Positions 1 through 5,909 of a stretch of DNA of 8,119 nucleotides are shown here, piece by piece. Each line of letters starts with the position of its first letter. The first letter of the stretch is position 1. The DNA is from Spirochaetaceae bacterium (lineage in GTDB: Bacteria > Spirochaetota > Spirochaetia > Treponematales > Breznakiellaceae). The position numbers were made by a program, and so were the translations under genes. The stretch is from the NCBI GenBank assembly GCA_031290205.1, contig JAITNZ010000184.1, positions 1-8,119 of the forward strand, given 5' to 3'. Below the pieces are notes generated by a model. The model was not told the origin of the DNA and ran no database searches. It saw only the letters and a program-made list of their open reading frames with translations.

Positions 1-61
1 TAAGCAAGTACGTTTTCTCATCGGACGTGTTTTCCGCCACTTAGGAAAAGCATTATCGTGT

Positions 62-78
62 GTCGGCGAATAGCCGAC
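62..78. repeat. Small perfect hairpin
   Basis: GTCGGC at 62-67 and GCCGAC at 73-78 form a perfect 6-bp stem around the loop GAATA. No run of T follows on either strand, so it does not look like an intrinsic terminator. It may be part of the repeat DNA of this region. Confidence 0.5.
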
Positions 79-205
79 TAAAGTTTGTTACCAGTGAATT
101 TTTCTGATGAGCCTTCCCCACCCCGCCCGCCTACGTCAGCAAATTCCTCCACAGCACAAGTGCGTGAGGGCTTTTCGGACCAATTGGGTGGGCTACGCGT
201 TTATT

Positions 206-233
206 GCCTAACAGTAAAGCCCTAACAGTAAAG
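206..233 (+). repeat. 14-base tandem duplication in copy A
   Basis: CCTAACAGTAAAG occurs at 207-219 and again at 221-233, separated by one base, giving two units with a period of 14. The related copy at 2423-2448 has a different unit with a period of 13, also present exactly twice. Confidence 0.85.
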
Positions 234-380
234 GAGCGCGCGGCTAGAAGGATGGCAGGAGCGCGGGCACTTGTCGGTAAATGCTCGTGGCGTCGTGTAT
301 TGTAGCGAGCGCGGCGCGTAGCGCGTGCGCCGTTGCACGAGATTACCCCCCCATGCGCGTACCTGAGAAAGCCTTCCCCC
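206..380. repeat. Mosaic dispersed repeat, copy A
   Basis: Several blocks seen here recur at 2423-2665 (copy B). The longest exact match is 20 bases, GCTCGTGGCGTCGTGTATTG, at 283-302 here and 2538-2557 there. Others are GCAGGAGCGCGGGC (255-268 and 2557-2570), GTAGCGAGCGC (302-312 and 2612-2622), GCACGAGATT followed by one purine and a C run (335-344 and 2589-2598) and GCCTTCCCC (371-379 and 2657-2665). The block GCAGGAGCGCGGGC lies before the 20-base block here but after it in copy B, so the two are rearranged mosaics rather than simple copies. No transposase is present. It may be a non-autonomous intergenic repeat family; that is inference. Confidence 0.75.
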
Positions 381-415
381 CATCATCCACTCCCCGTTCA
401 CCATTCCCTTTCTCA
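364..415. repeat. 8-bp inverted repeat over the fliG stop codon
   Basis: TGAGAAAG at 364-371 and CTTTCTCA at 408-415 are perfect inverted arms separated by 36 bases; the right arm contains the fliG stop codon (TGA on the minus strand). The intervening sequence is G-rich in the fliG mRNA sense. There is no T run after the hairpin, so a classical intrinsic terminator is not supported, but the position suggests a role at the 3' end of the fliG message. Confidence 0.45.
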
Positions 416-1567
416 TTCAACCAATTCGTCGCCGACCATCAGGATGGAGCCCTCTTCGCGTTCTTTGCGGAACCATTCCATAAACACTTTGATTGCCGCT
501 TCTGAATCTTTTTTGGTGATGGGACCGATGATGTCCAATTCAAGGCGCACCTCGGCGCGGCGGTTTGCCGACACATTGGAAAGAATCTTTTCGGTAAATG
601 CGTCAGGGCGCCCTTTAACGAGGACGGCAAGGTCGCGAATGCTCATACTGCTGAGTTTTTCCTGTATCGGTCTGTCCTCGGCGTTGACGACATCGTCCAG
701 CGTGTAGAGGAGGTCTTTAATCGTGCGGCTTAAATCGGCGTCGGTTTCGGCAAGGTCGCCGAGTATTTTGTCGCCAAAGGATACATCGCTCTGTTTAAGG
801 ATAGCCGCCAGCGCCCCCATGCCGTCGACGTTCCGCGTTTCTGCGCTGCCCAGAAGGCGCGCCTTTTCACGGAGGCTCTGCGCGACCTGCGAGAGCACTT
901 CGGGCGAGACGCGCCCCAACCTGCCGATGCGGCGGATCGTCTCTTTCCGCCAATCGCCGTCGCAGGCGGCAAGCACTGCCGCCGAAAGCTTTGGGCTCGT
1001 CCGCGAAAGGATGAGCGCGCCGGTCGCGGGGCTTTCCTCACGGAGCAGCATCGCAAGCTGTTCGCCGGAAAAATCTTCAAGAAAACTGAAGGCGGTTTCG
1101 CTGGCAGACGGCACGGCACGGCGCAGAAACGCCTCGCCTTTTTCGGCACCAAACGCGGCATAGAGCAGTTTCCGCGCCTCGTCCATGCCGCCCTGCGCCG
1201 CCCCGCCATAGCGGTAGGCGCCGGAGAGCAGCGAGGCGAATTCATCCAGAATGGCGGCTGCCTCGTCGGAGGGTATCCCGCGAATCAGAGCTATCTCCTG
1301 GGAAATGCGCTCCACCTGCTCTTCATCCAGATTGGCAAGCACCTTCGCCGCCTCCTCAGACCCGATAAGGATGAGGAATTTCGCCACCCGCCGGTATTTC
1401 GACTCAGGTAGCTTACTCCCGTCCGCATCTGCGGCGGGGACAGGTGCGCGCGCTTTGGCTTTCGGCAAACCTTCCAAAGTCTTGATAAGCCCGGGTTGCG
1501 CGTCAACCGGTGTTTTAGAAAGTGTATTTTGATACGCGGCAAGCCCGCGCTTCATCTCCCCATCCAT
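413..1567 (-). CDS. fliG: FliG-like flagellar motor switch protein (FliG1 type)
   Basis: FliG is the rotor protein of the flagellar C-ring that contacts the stator and sets torque and direction. This 384-residue protein shows the family order: a low-complexity N-terminal extension (about 1-55), an N-terminal domain (SKYRRVAKFLILIGSEEAAK, from 51), a middle armadillo-type domain (about 128-250) and a C-terminal motor domain (about 285-375) with LDDVVNAEDRPIQ and DIIGPITKKDSEAA, close to the canonical LDDR-IQ and MGP-KD patterns. The usual EHPQ motif that binds FliM reads ESPA (178-181). Spirochaetes carry two FliG proteins; the degenerate EHPQ and long N-terminus suggest the FliG1 paralogue, which in Borrelia is polar and distinct from the main rotor protein. 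The ATG at 1567 follows a TATAAT box; an alternative ATG at 1555 would shorten the protein by four residues. It is divergent from pth and stands alone. Confidence 0.88.
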   Translation of the reverse strand: MDGEMKRGLAAYQNTLSKTPVDAQPGLIKTLEGLPKAKARAPVPAADADGSKLPESKYRRVAKFLILIGSEEAAKVLANLDEEQVERISQEIALIRGIPSDEAAAILDEFASLLSGAYRYGGAAQGGMDEARKLLYAAFGAEKGEAFLRRAVPSASETAFSFLEDFSGEQLAMLLREESPATGALILSRTSPKLSAAVLAACDGDWRKETIRRIGRLGRVSPEVLSQVAQSLREKARLLGSAETRNVDGMGALAAILKQSDVSFGDKILGDLAETDADLSRTIKDLLYTLDDVVNAEDRPIQEKLSSMSIRDLAVLVKGRPDAFTEKILSNVSANRRAEVRLELDIIGPITKKDSEAAIKVFMEWFRKEREEGSILMVGDELVE

Positions 1568-1573
1568 GAGTCC

Positions 1574-1579
1574 ATTATA
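1574..1579 (-). promoter_or_regulatory. -10 box of fliG, probably a leaderless start
   Basis: The minus strand reads TATAAT at 1579-1574, then GGACTC, then the ATG at 1567. A start of transcription 6-7 bases after the box would fall on the A of the ATG, leaving no room for a ribosome binding site, and none is visible upstream. The -35 region 17 bases away reads TGTCCA, a poor match. Confidence 0.5.
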
Positions 1580-1611
1580 CGGAATATCGTCGTTTTTGGA
1601 CAGGGGGTACC

Positions 1612-1640
1612 TTTACAAACAAACAAAAAAACTCTACATT
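1612..1640 (+). promoter_or_regulatory. Promoter of pth
   Basis: TTTACA at 1612-1617 (five of six to TTGACA) and TACATT at 1635-1640 (four of six to TATAAT) are separated by 17 bases, the optimal spacing. Transcription would begin near 1647, giving a leader of roughly 15 bases that still contains the G-run ribosome binding site. The promoter is back to back with the fliG -10 box in a 94-bp divergent spacer. Confidence 0.55.
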
Positions 1641-1649
1641 ATTTACATC

Positions 1650-1655
1650 GGGGGG
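1650..1655 (+). promoter_or_regulatory. G-run ribosome binding site of pth
   Basis: Six G in a row stand six bases before the ATG at 1662. This pairs with only part of the anti-Shine-Dalgarno sequence but is correctly placed, and it decides the start: the frame is open further upstream to an ATG at 1566, but that would add an unlikely 32-residue extension that reads through the promoter. Confidence 0.6.
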
Positions 1656-1661
1656 TTCCAG

Positions 1662-2321
1662 ATGCAAAAATTTGATATGCTCGTCTTTCTGGGGAATCCC
1701 GGAAGTGTTTATGCGAAAAACAGGCATAATGCTGGTCGTTTTTTGGCAGAACGATTCAGTTTTCCTCTCTATTGGACGAATAAGTTTAAGGGGCTGTTCT
1801 CCTCGCTGCCGGGCGGCGCTTTCACTAGCGAGTTTGTTGCGGAAACTGAAGCGCCTTATTTAGACCGACTTTCTGTTGCTCCCGCGCCGCGCCTGTCCGG
1901 CGCCATCTACTTTTTAGAGCCGGAAACCTTCATGAACCTTTCGGGGCAATCGGTGCAAGCTGCCGCCGCATTCTATAAAATTTCCCCCGAGCATATCCTC
2001 GTCGTCCACGACGAACTCGAACTTCCCCTGGGGCAGGCGGCGTTCAAGTTTTCAGGCGGGCTTGGCGGGCATAACGGGCTGCGTTCAATCAAGGCGTCTC
2101 TCGGCACTGCGGATTTCTGGCGGCTCCGTATCGGTATCGGGCGCCCTGCCGGCGACAAGGCAAGCGCCGACATATCAAGCTGGGTGCTCTCCAACTTTAG
2201 CCCCGACGAGCTGCCCGTCCTCGACCGCGTCCTTACCACCTGCGCCGCCGCCCTCGAAAAAGCAATTGTCCTCGGTCCCGCCGACCTGCTCCCCGAATGG
2301 AACAAGAAAAAAATCGCCTAG
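1662..2321 (+). CDS. pth: Peptidyl-tRNA hydrolase
   Basis: Pth hydrolyses the ester bond of peptidyl-tRNA released from stalled ribosomes in the cytoplasm, recycling tRNA. The 219-residue protein begins with the family signature LGNPGSVYAKNRHNAGRFL (about 9-27), which includes the catalytic histidine of the RHN triplet, then FLEPETFMNLSGQSV with the substrate-binding asparagine, then VVHDELELPLG with the active-site aspartate, then GGLGGHNGLRSIKASLGT and RLRIGIGRP. It is longer than the usual 185-195 residues because of an insertion of roughly 25 residues between the N-terminal strand region and the ETFMNLSG motif; the core motifs are intact. It is separated from the next rightward gene by 343 bp of repeat DNA, so co-transcription with rsmE is uncertain. 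Confidence 0.96.
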   Translation: MQKFDMLVFLGNPGSVYAKNRHNAGRFLAERFSFPLYWTNKFKGLFSSLPGGAFTSEFVAETEAPYLDRLSVAPAPRLSGAIYFLEPETFMNLSGQSVQAAAAFYKISPEHILVVHDELELPLGQAAFKFSGGLGGHNGLRSIKASLGTADFWRLRIGIGRPAGDKASADISSWVLSNFSPDELPVLDRVLTTCAAALEKAIVLGPADLLPEWNKKKIA

Positions 2322-2333
2322 CCGCATTAGGCG
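2315..2333 (+). repeat. Hairpin over the pth stop codon
   Basis: CGCCTA at 2315-2320 and TAGGCG at 2328-2333 form a perfect 6-bp stem with a 7-base loop, and the stem includes most of the TAG stop (2319-2321). No T run follows, so termination at this site is not indicated; it could protect the 3' end of the message. Confidence 0.4.
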
Positions 2334-2374
2334 GGTTCAGCCCATGCGAATGGCGCCAGCAATCATTACAGCCT

Positions 2375-2396
2375 AAGCAGGTTTATAGCTGCTTTT
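2375..2396 (+). terminator. Weak candidate terminator after pth
   Basis: AAGCAG at 2375-2380 pairs with CTGCTT at 2389-2394 around an 8-base loop and is followed by a short T-rich end (TTAT). Stem GC content is low and the T run is short, so this is a weak intrinsic terminator at best. Confidence 0.35.
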
Positions 2397-2422
2397 ATGC
2401 TGTGCCTTTGGTAAGAGGTGGT

Positions 2423-2448
2423 GCCCTACAGCAAAGCCCTACAGCAAA
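2423..2448 (+). repeat. 13-base tandem duplication in copy B
   Basis: GCCCTACAGCAAA occurs at 2423-2435 and again, identical and directly adjacent, at 2436-2448. It is the counterpart of the tandem pair at 206-233, from which it differs at a few bases. Confidence 0.9.
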
Positions 2449-2650
2449 GCGCGCGGTAACGCCGCCACAGGCGGTTTCAGCCTTGCCTTTAGTCATAAAA
2501 AGGCGTTCCGAAACAGCAAGCGGCGCTTCCAGCAAACGCTCGTGGCGTCGTGTATTGCAGGAGCGCGGGCGCGTAGCGTTCGTGCCCTGCACGAGATTGC
2601 CCCCCTGTATGGTAGCGAGCGCTGGCGCGTCAGCGCTTGTGCCGCTGACC

Positions 2651-2657
2651 GAGGGAG
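2651..2657 (+). promoter_or_regulatory. Ribosome binding site of rsmE, deciding a CTG start
   Basis: GAGGGAG at 2651-2657 stands seven bases before the CTG at 2665. No in-frame ATG, GTG or TTG lies between the GTG at 2542, deep in the repeat, and the beginning of the conserved protein, so this site and the CTG are the best-supported initiation region. Confidence 0.55.
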
Positions 2658-2664
2658 CCTTCCC

Positions 2665-3480
2665 CTGAAGCAATTTATTCTTGATTCGGATAAAAAGACA
2701 GGCGGTTTTTTCAAAATTGAGGGGAAAGACTACCATTACCTCGTCAATGTCCGCCGGTTGCAGGCGGGGGACGAGCTCAACGCGCTGGTTTGCGGCGCAA
2801 GGGAAAAACTCGTCGTTCATGCGATAGAGCGTGAGGCGCGTTTTTGCCTGTTGAAGCCGGTTCAAACTCAAGCTGAAAGCGCCGAAGGCGTGTTTTTCAC
2901 GGAGCGCGCGCTCCCGCCGATTATCCTCTTTCAGGCTTTGCCTAACAAGGGTGCGAAAATGGATTTGATTGTCAGGCAGGCGGCGGAATGCGAGCTTGCG
3001 AGGATAGTGCCCTTCGTATCCGAGCGCGCGGTCCGCAGAAATTGCCCGCCTGAACGCGGGGAGCGTATCATTCGCGAGGCGCGCCAACAGAGCGGCTCCG
3101 CCGTCTCGACGATTCTGCATCCGGTGCTTGGAATGAGCGAGGCGCTGGCGCTTTGGGAAGATGTCCAGAGCGCTCATCAAGCGCCGCTGGGCTTGCTCTT
3201 TCAAGCCCCGACGGAATTGGGAAGCGATGAGGGGCTGGAACATTGTCCGCTTCCGCTGCATAGTTGTCTTACCGGAAAAGTTGATGTGATTGCGCTCGCC
3301 GTTGGTCCGGAGGGCGGGTTTTCAGGGCAAGAGGCGCGAGGCTTTATCGCGCGGGGCTTCAAGACCGTCAGCCTAGGGCGGACGGTCTTGCGGGTAGAAA
3401 CGGCGGCACTTGCTGCGATTGCTGCAATCCGCATCATGTTATTGGAGAAAGATTCGTGGATCCTGTGTGCGAAAGAATAG
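2665..3480 (+). CDS. rsmE: 16S rRNA (uracil-1498-N3)-methyltransferase RsmE
   Basis: RsmE is a SPOUT-class enzyme that uses S-adenosylmethionine to methylate N3 of U1498 in 16S rRNA within the 30S subunit. Taking the CTG at 2665 as start gives 271 residues, near the family's 240-260. The N-terminal PUA-like part has GKDYHYLVNVRRLQAGDEL (from 20); the SPOUT part shows QALPNKGAKMDLIVRQAAE (about 90-108), RQQSGSAV, the SAM-binding LAVGPEGGFSGQE (211-223) and LGRTVLRVETAALAA (237-251), which forms the trefoil knot. The expected beginning MKQF appears as CTG-AAG-CAA-TTT, so ATG has become CTG exactly at the edge of the upstream repeat. A GTG at 2542 is the only other start in frame, but it would add 41 residues encoded by repeat DNA. 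The 3' end overlaps the next gene by 25 bases, indicating translational coupling. Confidence 0.93.
   Translation: MKQFILDSDKKTGGFFKIEGKDYHYLVNVRRLQAGDELNALVCGAREKLVVHAIEREARFCLLKPVQTQAESAEGVFFTERALPPIILFQALPNKGAKMDLIVRQAAECELARIVPFVSERAVRRNCPPERGERIIREARQQSGSAVSTILHPVLGMSEALALWEDVQSAHQAPLGLLFQAPTELGSDEGLEHCPLPLHSCLTGKVDVIALAVGPEGGFSGQEARGFIARGFKTVSLGRTVLRVETAALAAIAAIRIMLLEKDSWILCAKE
3444..3447 (+). promoter_or_regulatory. Ribosome binding site of the wecG/tagA-like gene
   Basis: GGAG lies eight bases before the GTG at 3456, inside the end of rsmE. It favours this GTG over another in-frame GTG at 3465. Confidence 0.55.
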
Positions 3481-4199
3481 AATTATTAAAAATCCCCCTC
3501 GATATTCTTCCTCGTGATAAGCTCGAAGAAGTAGTGTTTACCTTACTCAACGATAGCGAAGGTAAAAACATCGTCCTCCTGTCTATTTGGGATCTACTCT
3601 ATGCGCGCCATAACCTTGAATACCGTGAATATGTCAAAAGCGCGGCGCTCGTCATTCCTATATCGAAAAGCCTCGTGCGGGGGGCGCGGTTTTTAACGGG
3701 CAAAACCCCCGATCGTTATATGCCTTTTAATTTTATCATTGCGCTGCTTACCATTCTGGAAAAACGCGAGCGGACGATATACCTGCTGGGCGGGAAAAAT
3801 TCGGTGCTTGCAAAAGCGGAGCGGCATATCCGCGATACATTCCCCAAGCTCCGCATTATCGGGCGCTTCCCCGGACATTTTAAGAAACACAACGAAGATA
3901 CCTTGATACAGATTATCCGAAAATCTGCGCCCTCGCTGCTCCTCGTCAATGACGGGGTGCCCGGCAGTGAACGCTGGATTGCGAGAAGCAATGCCCGTTT
4001 GAACGCCGGCTTGCGTCTTTGGGTGAGTGATATTTTCGACGTGTTTGCCAAACGGAAAAGCCGCCCGTCAAAAATTATGTTTGATAACGGGCTTGAGTGG
4101 ATAGGATTCTGTTTCCAAAAACCCCTGCGTTTTTTTAGGATTTTTAGCTATATATATTATAATATACTGTTGTTGGTGTATAAACTGATGAAGAAATAA
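3456..4199 (+). CDS. Divergent WecG/TagA/CpsF-family glycosyltransferase-like protein
   Basis: The 247-residue protein has the overall order of family GT26, whose members move N-acetylmannosamine or similar sugars onto undecaprenyl-linked acceptors at the inner face of the membrane: the YLLGGKNSVL block (109-118), RIIGRFPGHF (133-142), a LLLVNDGVPGSERWI block (161-175) in the place of the usual VGLGxPKQExW, and SDIFDVFAKRKSRPSK followed by NGLEWIGF (211-218). Key residues differ. The usual TxNPE stretch reads LSIWDLL (42-48), and the DG expected after the IP of ALVIP reads IS (69-70), so the proposed catalytic Asp is absent. The C-terminal 25 residues are hydrophobic and basic, as in the membrane-binding tail of TagA proteins. 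Translation is probably coupled to rsmE. Enzyme activity is doubtful; it could be an inactive relative or use another mechanism. The acceptor and sugar cannot be predicted. Confidence 0.78.
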   Translation: MDPVCERIELLKIPLDILPRDKLEEVVFTLLNDSEGKNIVLLSIWDLLYARHNLEYREYVKSAALVIPISKSLVRGARFLTGKTPDRYMPFNFIIALLTILEKRERTIYLLGGKNSVLAKAERHIRDTFPKLRIIGRFPGHFKKHNEDTLIQIIRKSAPSLLLVNDGVPGSERWIARSNARLNAGLRLWVSDIFDVFAKRKSRPSKIMFDNGLEWIGFCFQKPLRFFRIFSYIYYNILLLVYKLMKK

Positions 4200-4352
4200 A
4201 GGGAATGTCGGGGATTTTTTTTGAACTCTTTTTTCATCCTTGAATTCCCGCTTTCATATCCTATCTTCATCCGAATTATTAGTGTATTTCCATGAATACT
4301 CGAAATACTCCGTTCAAAAATCTTTCCCCATCCCCCATCCCCCATCCCCCTC
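4200..4352. other. Convergent spacer
   Basis: This lies between the ends of the wecG/tagA-like gene and the unknown leftward gene. It has a T8 run at 4215-4222 and a T6 run soon after, but I found no good GC-rich stem in front of them, so a terminator for the rightward operon is only suspected. Its right part is the CCCCATC repeat listed separately. A short leftward frame crosses it but looks spurious. Confidence 0.5.
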
Positions 4353-4353
4353 C
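4326..4353 (-). repeat. Heptamer repeat with G-quadruplex potential
   Basis: On the plus strand CCCCATC is repeated three times exactly (4326-4346), followed by a degenerate unit CCCCTCC. On the minus strand, which is the sense of the upstream gene, this reads as four G-tracts of 5, 5, 5 and 4 separated by AT loops, an ideal pattern for a G-quadruplex. It begins a few bases after the stop codon at 4353 and is followed by AAAG and a T5 run. It may terminate transcription or stabilise the mRNA end; that is inference. Confidence 0.7.
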
Positions 4354-5891
4354 TACTCCTCATCCTCCAATATTGAGTGAGTAGCAAGGATACTTGTTGC
4401 GTTGATTAATTCTATCAATTCGAGCATGTCGCTAATTTTTTTTATACAGACACCAAGACCCATATCCTCTTTGTGCATGATATCAGCAATCTCATCCCAG
4501 TTATGTAATACATTCGGTATATCCATTTCACCGTCTTCTCTTAATTTTCTTAAATTGAAATTTAAATGAGATAAGTGATCTGCCGCACTTTTTATTAAAT
4601 CTCCCGCTTCAAAATTAATAGAATCAATACGCTTTTGCAATGTTTCATTTTTTTTATTTTTCCCGATGCTTTTTGCAAGCAACAATTTTAATTTTGCTCC
4701 GGTATCCCCCGAATCTGCCAATGATTTATCGAAATCAGATAGTTTAGTAAATGTATCGTTTAATTTTTGCAGAGTCATAGATAATTCTATAGGACAAGCG
4801 CGGTCGAGCCAAAAGCCCTTAATCACAAAAACATCAGTTAATAACTTTATTTGCCCTAAATAACTATTAAAAAACGACAGCAGGTAATTGAAGGCGCTTG
4901 TTTTTGTAAAGCCGCCGCACCCACGCTCCTCGAACTCTTCCAAGTCTTCATCAGTATAATACTGCGCGGCGTTGACTATTTCAGTATTGAAAACTTCATC
5001 TGCAAAAATCGCTATCTTTTTTCTTTCGTTATTAATTCGTATAGTCTCGAGTGTTTTTTTTGCGTTCTTGATATACTGCTCAATAAAATCCTCGGCATAA
5101 TATATTTTCGAATTCAGAACTTTATTTTCCCACTCGGTGTTGTCATCGACATGTTGAATGATAAGCGGGAGTATTTCGGATGAAATAACTTGTGATACCG
5201 ATTTTTCTAATATATGCCACGCATCAATATCATAGCTAATTCCATTCATGTTGGAAACAATTTCGAATATAGCATTCCAATCAGCATCACGGCAGAAAAT
5301 TCCGGTAAGCGCTAAAAAATCTTTTAAGTTTTCAGTGATAGCCTCCGAGCGTGCCTTCATAAAATGAACATTAGCCGATAGATCATTATTATTGAATTGA
5401 CCATACTGACTGAATTGCGCTAACAACACAGGATAATCAAAATGAACAAACCACGAAAACAGCACAATCTGATTATACAGATCATTAGCTTTTTTTGACC
5501 ATGCAACATCAAACTTTTTTGTTATTAACGCCGTATTCGTCTGTATTCGTTTTGCCAATTCATCAATATCATAATGAAGTGAATCGCTGTTGATGTTATC
5601 AGGCGATATACTACTTAATAATTCCGAGCCGGCATTATCAAGATAATAATCAAAAACAGCCTGACGCAAACGCAGGGATTTTCCCGCATAGAGCAGCCCT
5701 TTTTTTAAACCCGAAACATATCGATAGAGCTCGAAGAAAAACTGAGCCATCGCCGGCGTCGCTGTTTTTTGCGCGACTAGATAGAAACGCCTATTCCTAT
5801 TCCGTTGAATCTTTTTTCGGATAAGCCACTTCCGCTTCCATTCCATGGCTCTTTTACGCCCTAAAAAAATTGTTATAAGAGTGAACAACAT
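4353..5891 (-). CDS. Unknown 512-residue protein, treponeme-type
   Basis: I do not recognise a defined function. The layout (a short hydrophobic start MLFTLITIFLG, then a strongly basic stretch to about residue 36, then RFYL and MAQFFFELYRYVSGLKKGL) recalls an uncharacterised Treponema family I associate from memory with Pfam DUF5312; this needs a search to confirm. The rest is predicted mostly helical and soluble, rich in Asn, Asp, Lys and Ile, with no catalytic motif, signal peptide cleavage site or convincing transmembrane helix. The gene is visibly more AT-rich than its neighbours: a hand count gives 22 of 60 G+C at 4801-4860 against 38 of 60 at 6301-6360 in fusA2. It starts 18 bp after the fusA2 stop and in the same frame, so it is probably co-transcribed. 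The ATG at 5891 has only a weak ribosome binding site; an ATG at codon 16 is an alternative. Confidence 0.72.
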   Translation of the reverse strand: MLFTLITIFLGRKRAMEWKRKWLIRKKIQRNRNRRFYLVAQKTATPAMAQFFFELYRYVSGLKKGLLYAGKSLRLRQAVFDYYLDNAGSELLSSISPDNINSDSLHYDIDELAKRIQTNTALITKKFDVAWSKKANDLYNQIVLFSWFVHFDYPVLLAQFSQYGQFNNNDLSANVHFMKARSEAITENLKDFLALTGIFCRDADWNAIFEIVSNMNGISYDIDAWHILEKSVSQVISSEILPLIIQHVDDNTEWENKVLNSKIYYAEDFIEQYIKNAKKTLETIRINNERKKIAIFADEVFNTEIVNAAQYYTDEDLEEFEERGCGGFTKTSAFNYLLSFFNSYLGQIKLLTDVFVIKGFWLDRACPIELSMTLQKLNDTFTKLSDFDKSLADSGDTGAKLKLLLAKSIGKNKKNETLQKRIDSINFEAGDLIKSAADHLSHLNFNLRKLREDGEMDIPNVLHNWDEIADIMHKEDMGLGVCIKKISDMLELIELINATSILATHSILEDEE

Positions 5892-5909
5892 GTAGTGTAA
5901 CCCAAGTCC

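Larger units (their letters stand above)
1..412. other. Gene-free left end with repeat material
   Basis: No open frame here has the codon pattern or family resemblance of a real gene; the short frames are low-complexity translations of GC-rich repeat DNA. The stretch holds a small hairpin at 62-78, the motif GCCTTCCCC at 111-119 and again at 371-379, a 14-base tandem duplication at 206-233 and the mosaic repeat described separately. Any gene to the left of the window would lie outside it: I see no partial coding frame entering at base 1. Confidence 0.6.
2423..2665. repeat. Mosaic dispersed repeat, copy B
   Basis: This stretch shares at least five exact blocks of 9-20 bases with 206-380, partly in a different order (positions are given under copy A). 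It contains a 13-base tandem duplication at 2423-2448, a 5-bp hairpin CCGCC-ACA-GGCGG at 2462-2474 and a 6-bp hairpin GCCTTT/AAAGGC at 2485-2504. Its right-hand block GCCTTCCCC (2657-2665) ends on the first base of the rsmE start codon. The whole pth-rsmE spacer beyond about 2400 consists of this material, and I see no strong promoter for rsmE within it. Confidence 0.75.

Noticed and set aside
62..78. Intrinsic terminator at the left end
   Set aside because: The hairpin is perfect but is not followed by a T run on either strand.
206..380. CRISPR array or insertion sequence
   Set aside because: There is no regular repeat-spacer alternation, no cas gene, no transposase and no pair of terminal inverted repeats around the repeat DNA.
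222..707. Short frames on both strands over the left repeat and the end of fliG
   Set aside because: They are low-complexity translations of repeat DNA or antisense shadows of fliG.
1566..1661. Upstream extension of Pth to an ATG at 1566
   Set aside because: It would read through the promoter and ribosome binding site of pth and add residues with no family counterpart; the ATG at 1662 begins the conserved sequence.
2542..2664. 41-residue N-terminal extension of RsmE from a GTG
   Set aside because: The extension is encoded by the mosaic repeat, has no family counterpart, and has no ribosome binding site before the GTG.
2395..3261. Long open frame of 288 codons on the minus strand across rsmE
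   Set aside because: It is antisense to the well-conserved rsmE and begins in repeat DNA; its arginine-rich translation resembles no family and is expected from the GC-rich codons of the opposite strand.
4157..4387. Small leftward gene after the unknown gene, preceded by AGGAGG
   Set aside because: The apparent ribosome binding site and ATGs arise from the GGGGGAT repeat, the frame runs antisense into the end of the wecG/tagA-like gene, and the peptide has no recognisable feature.
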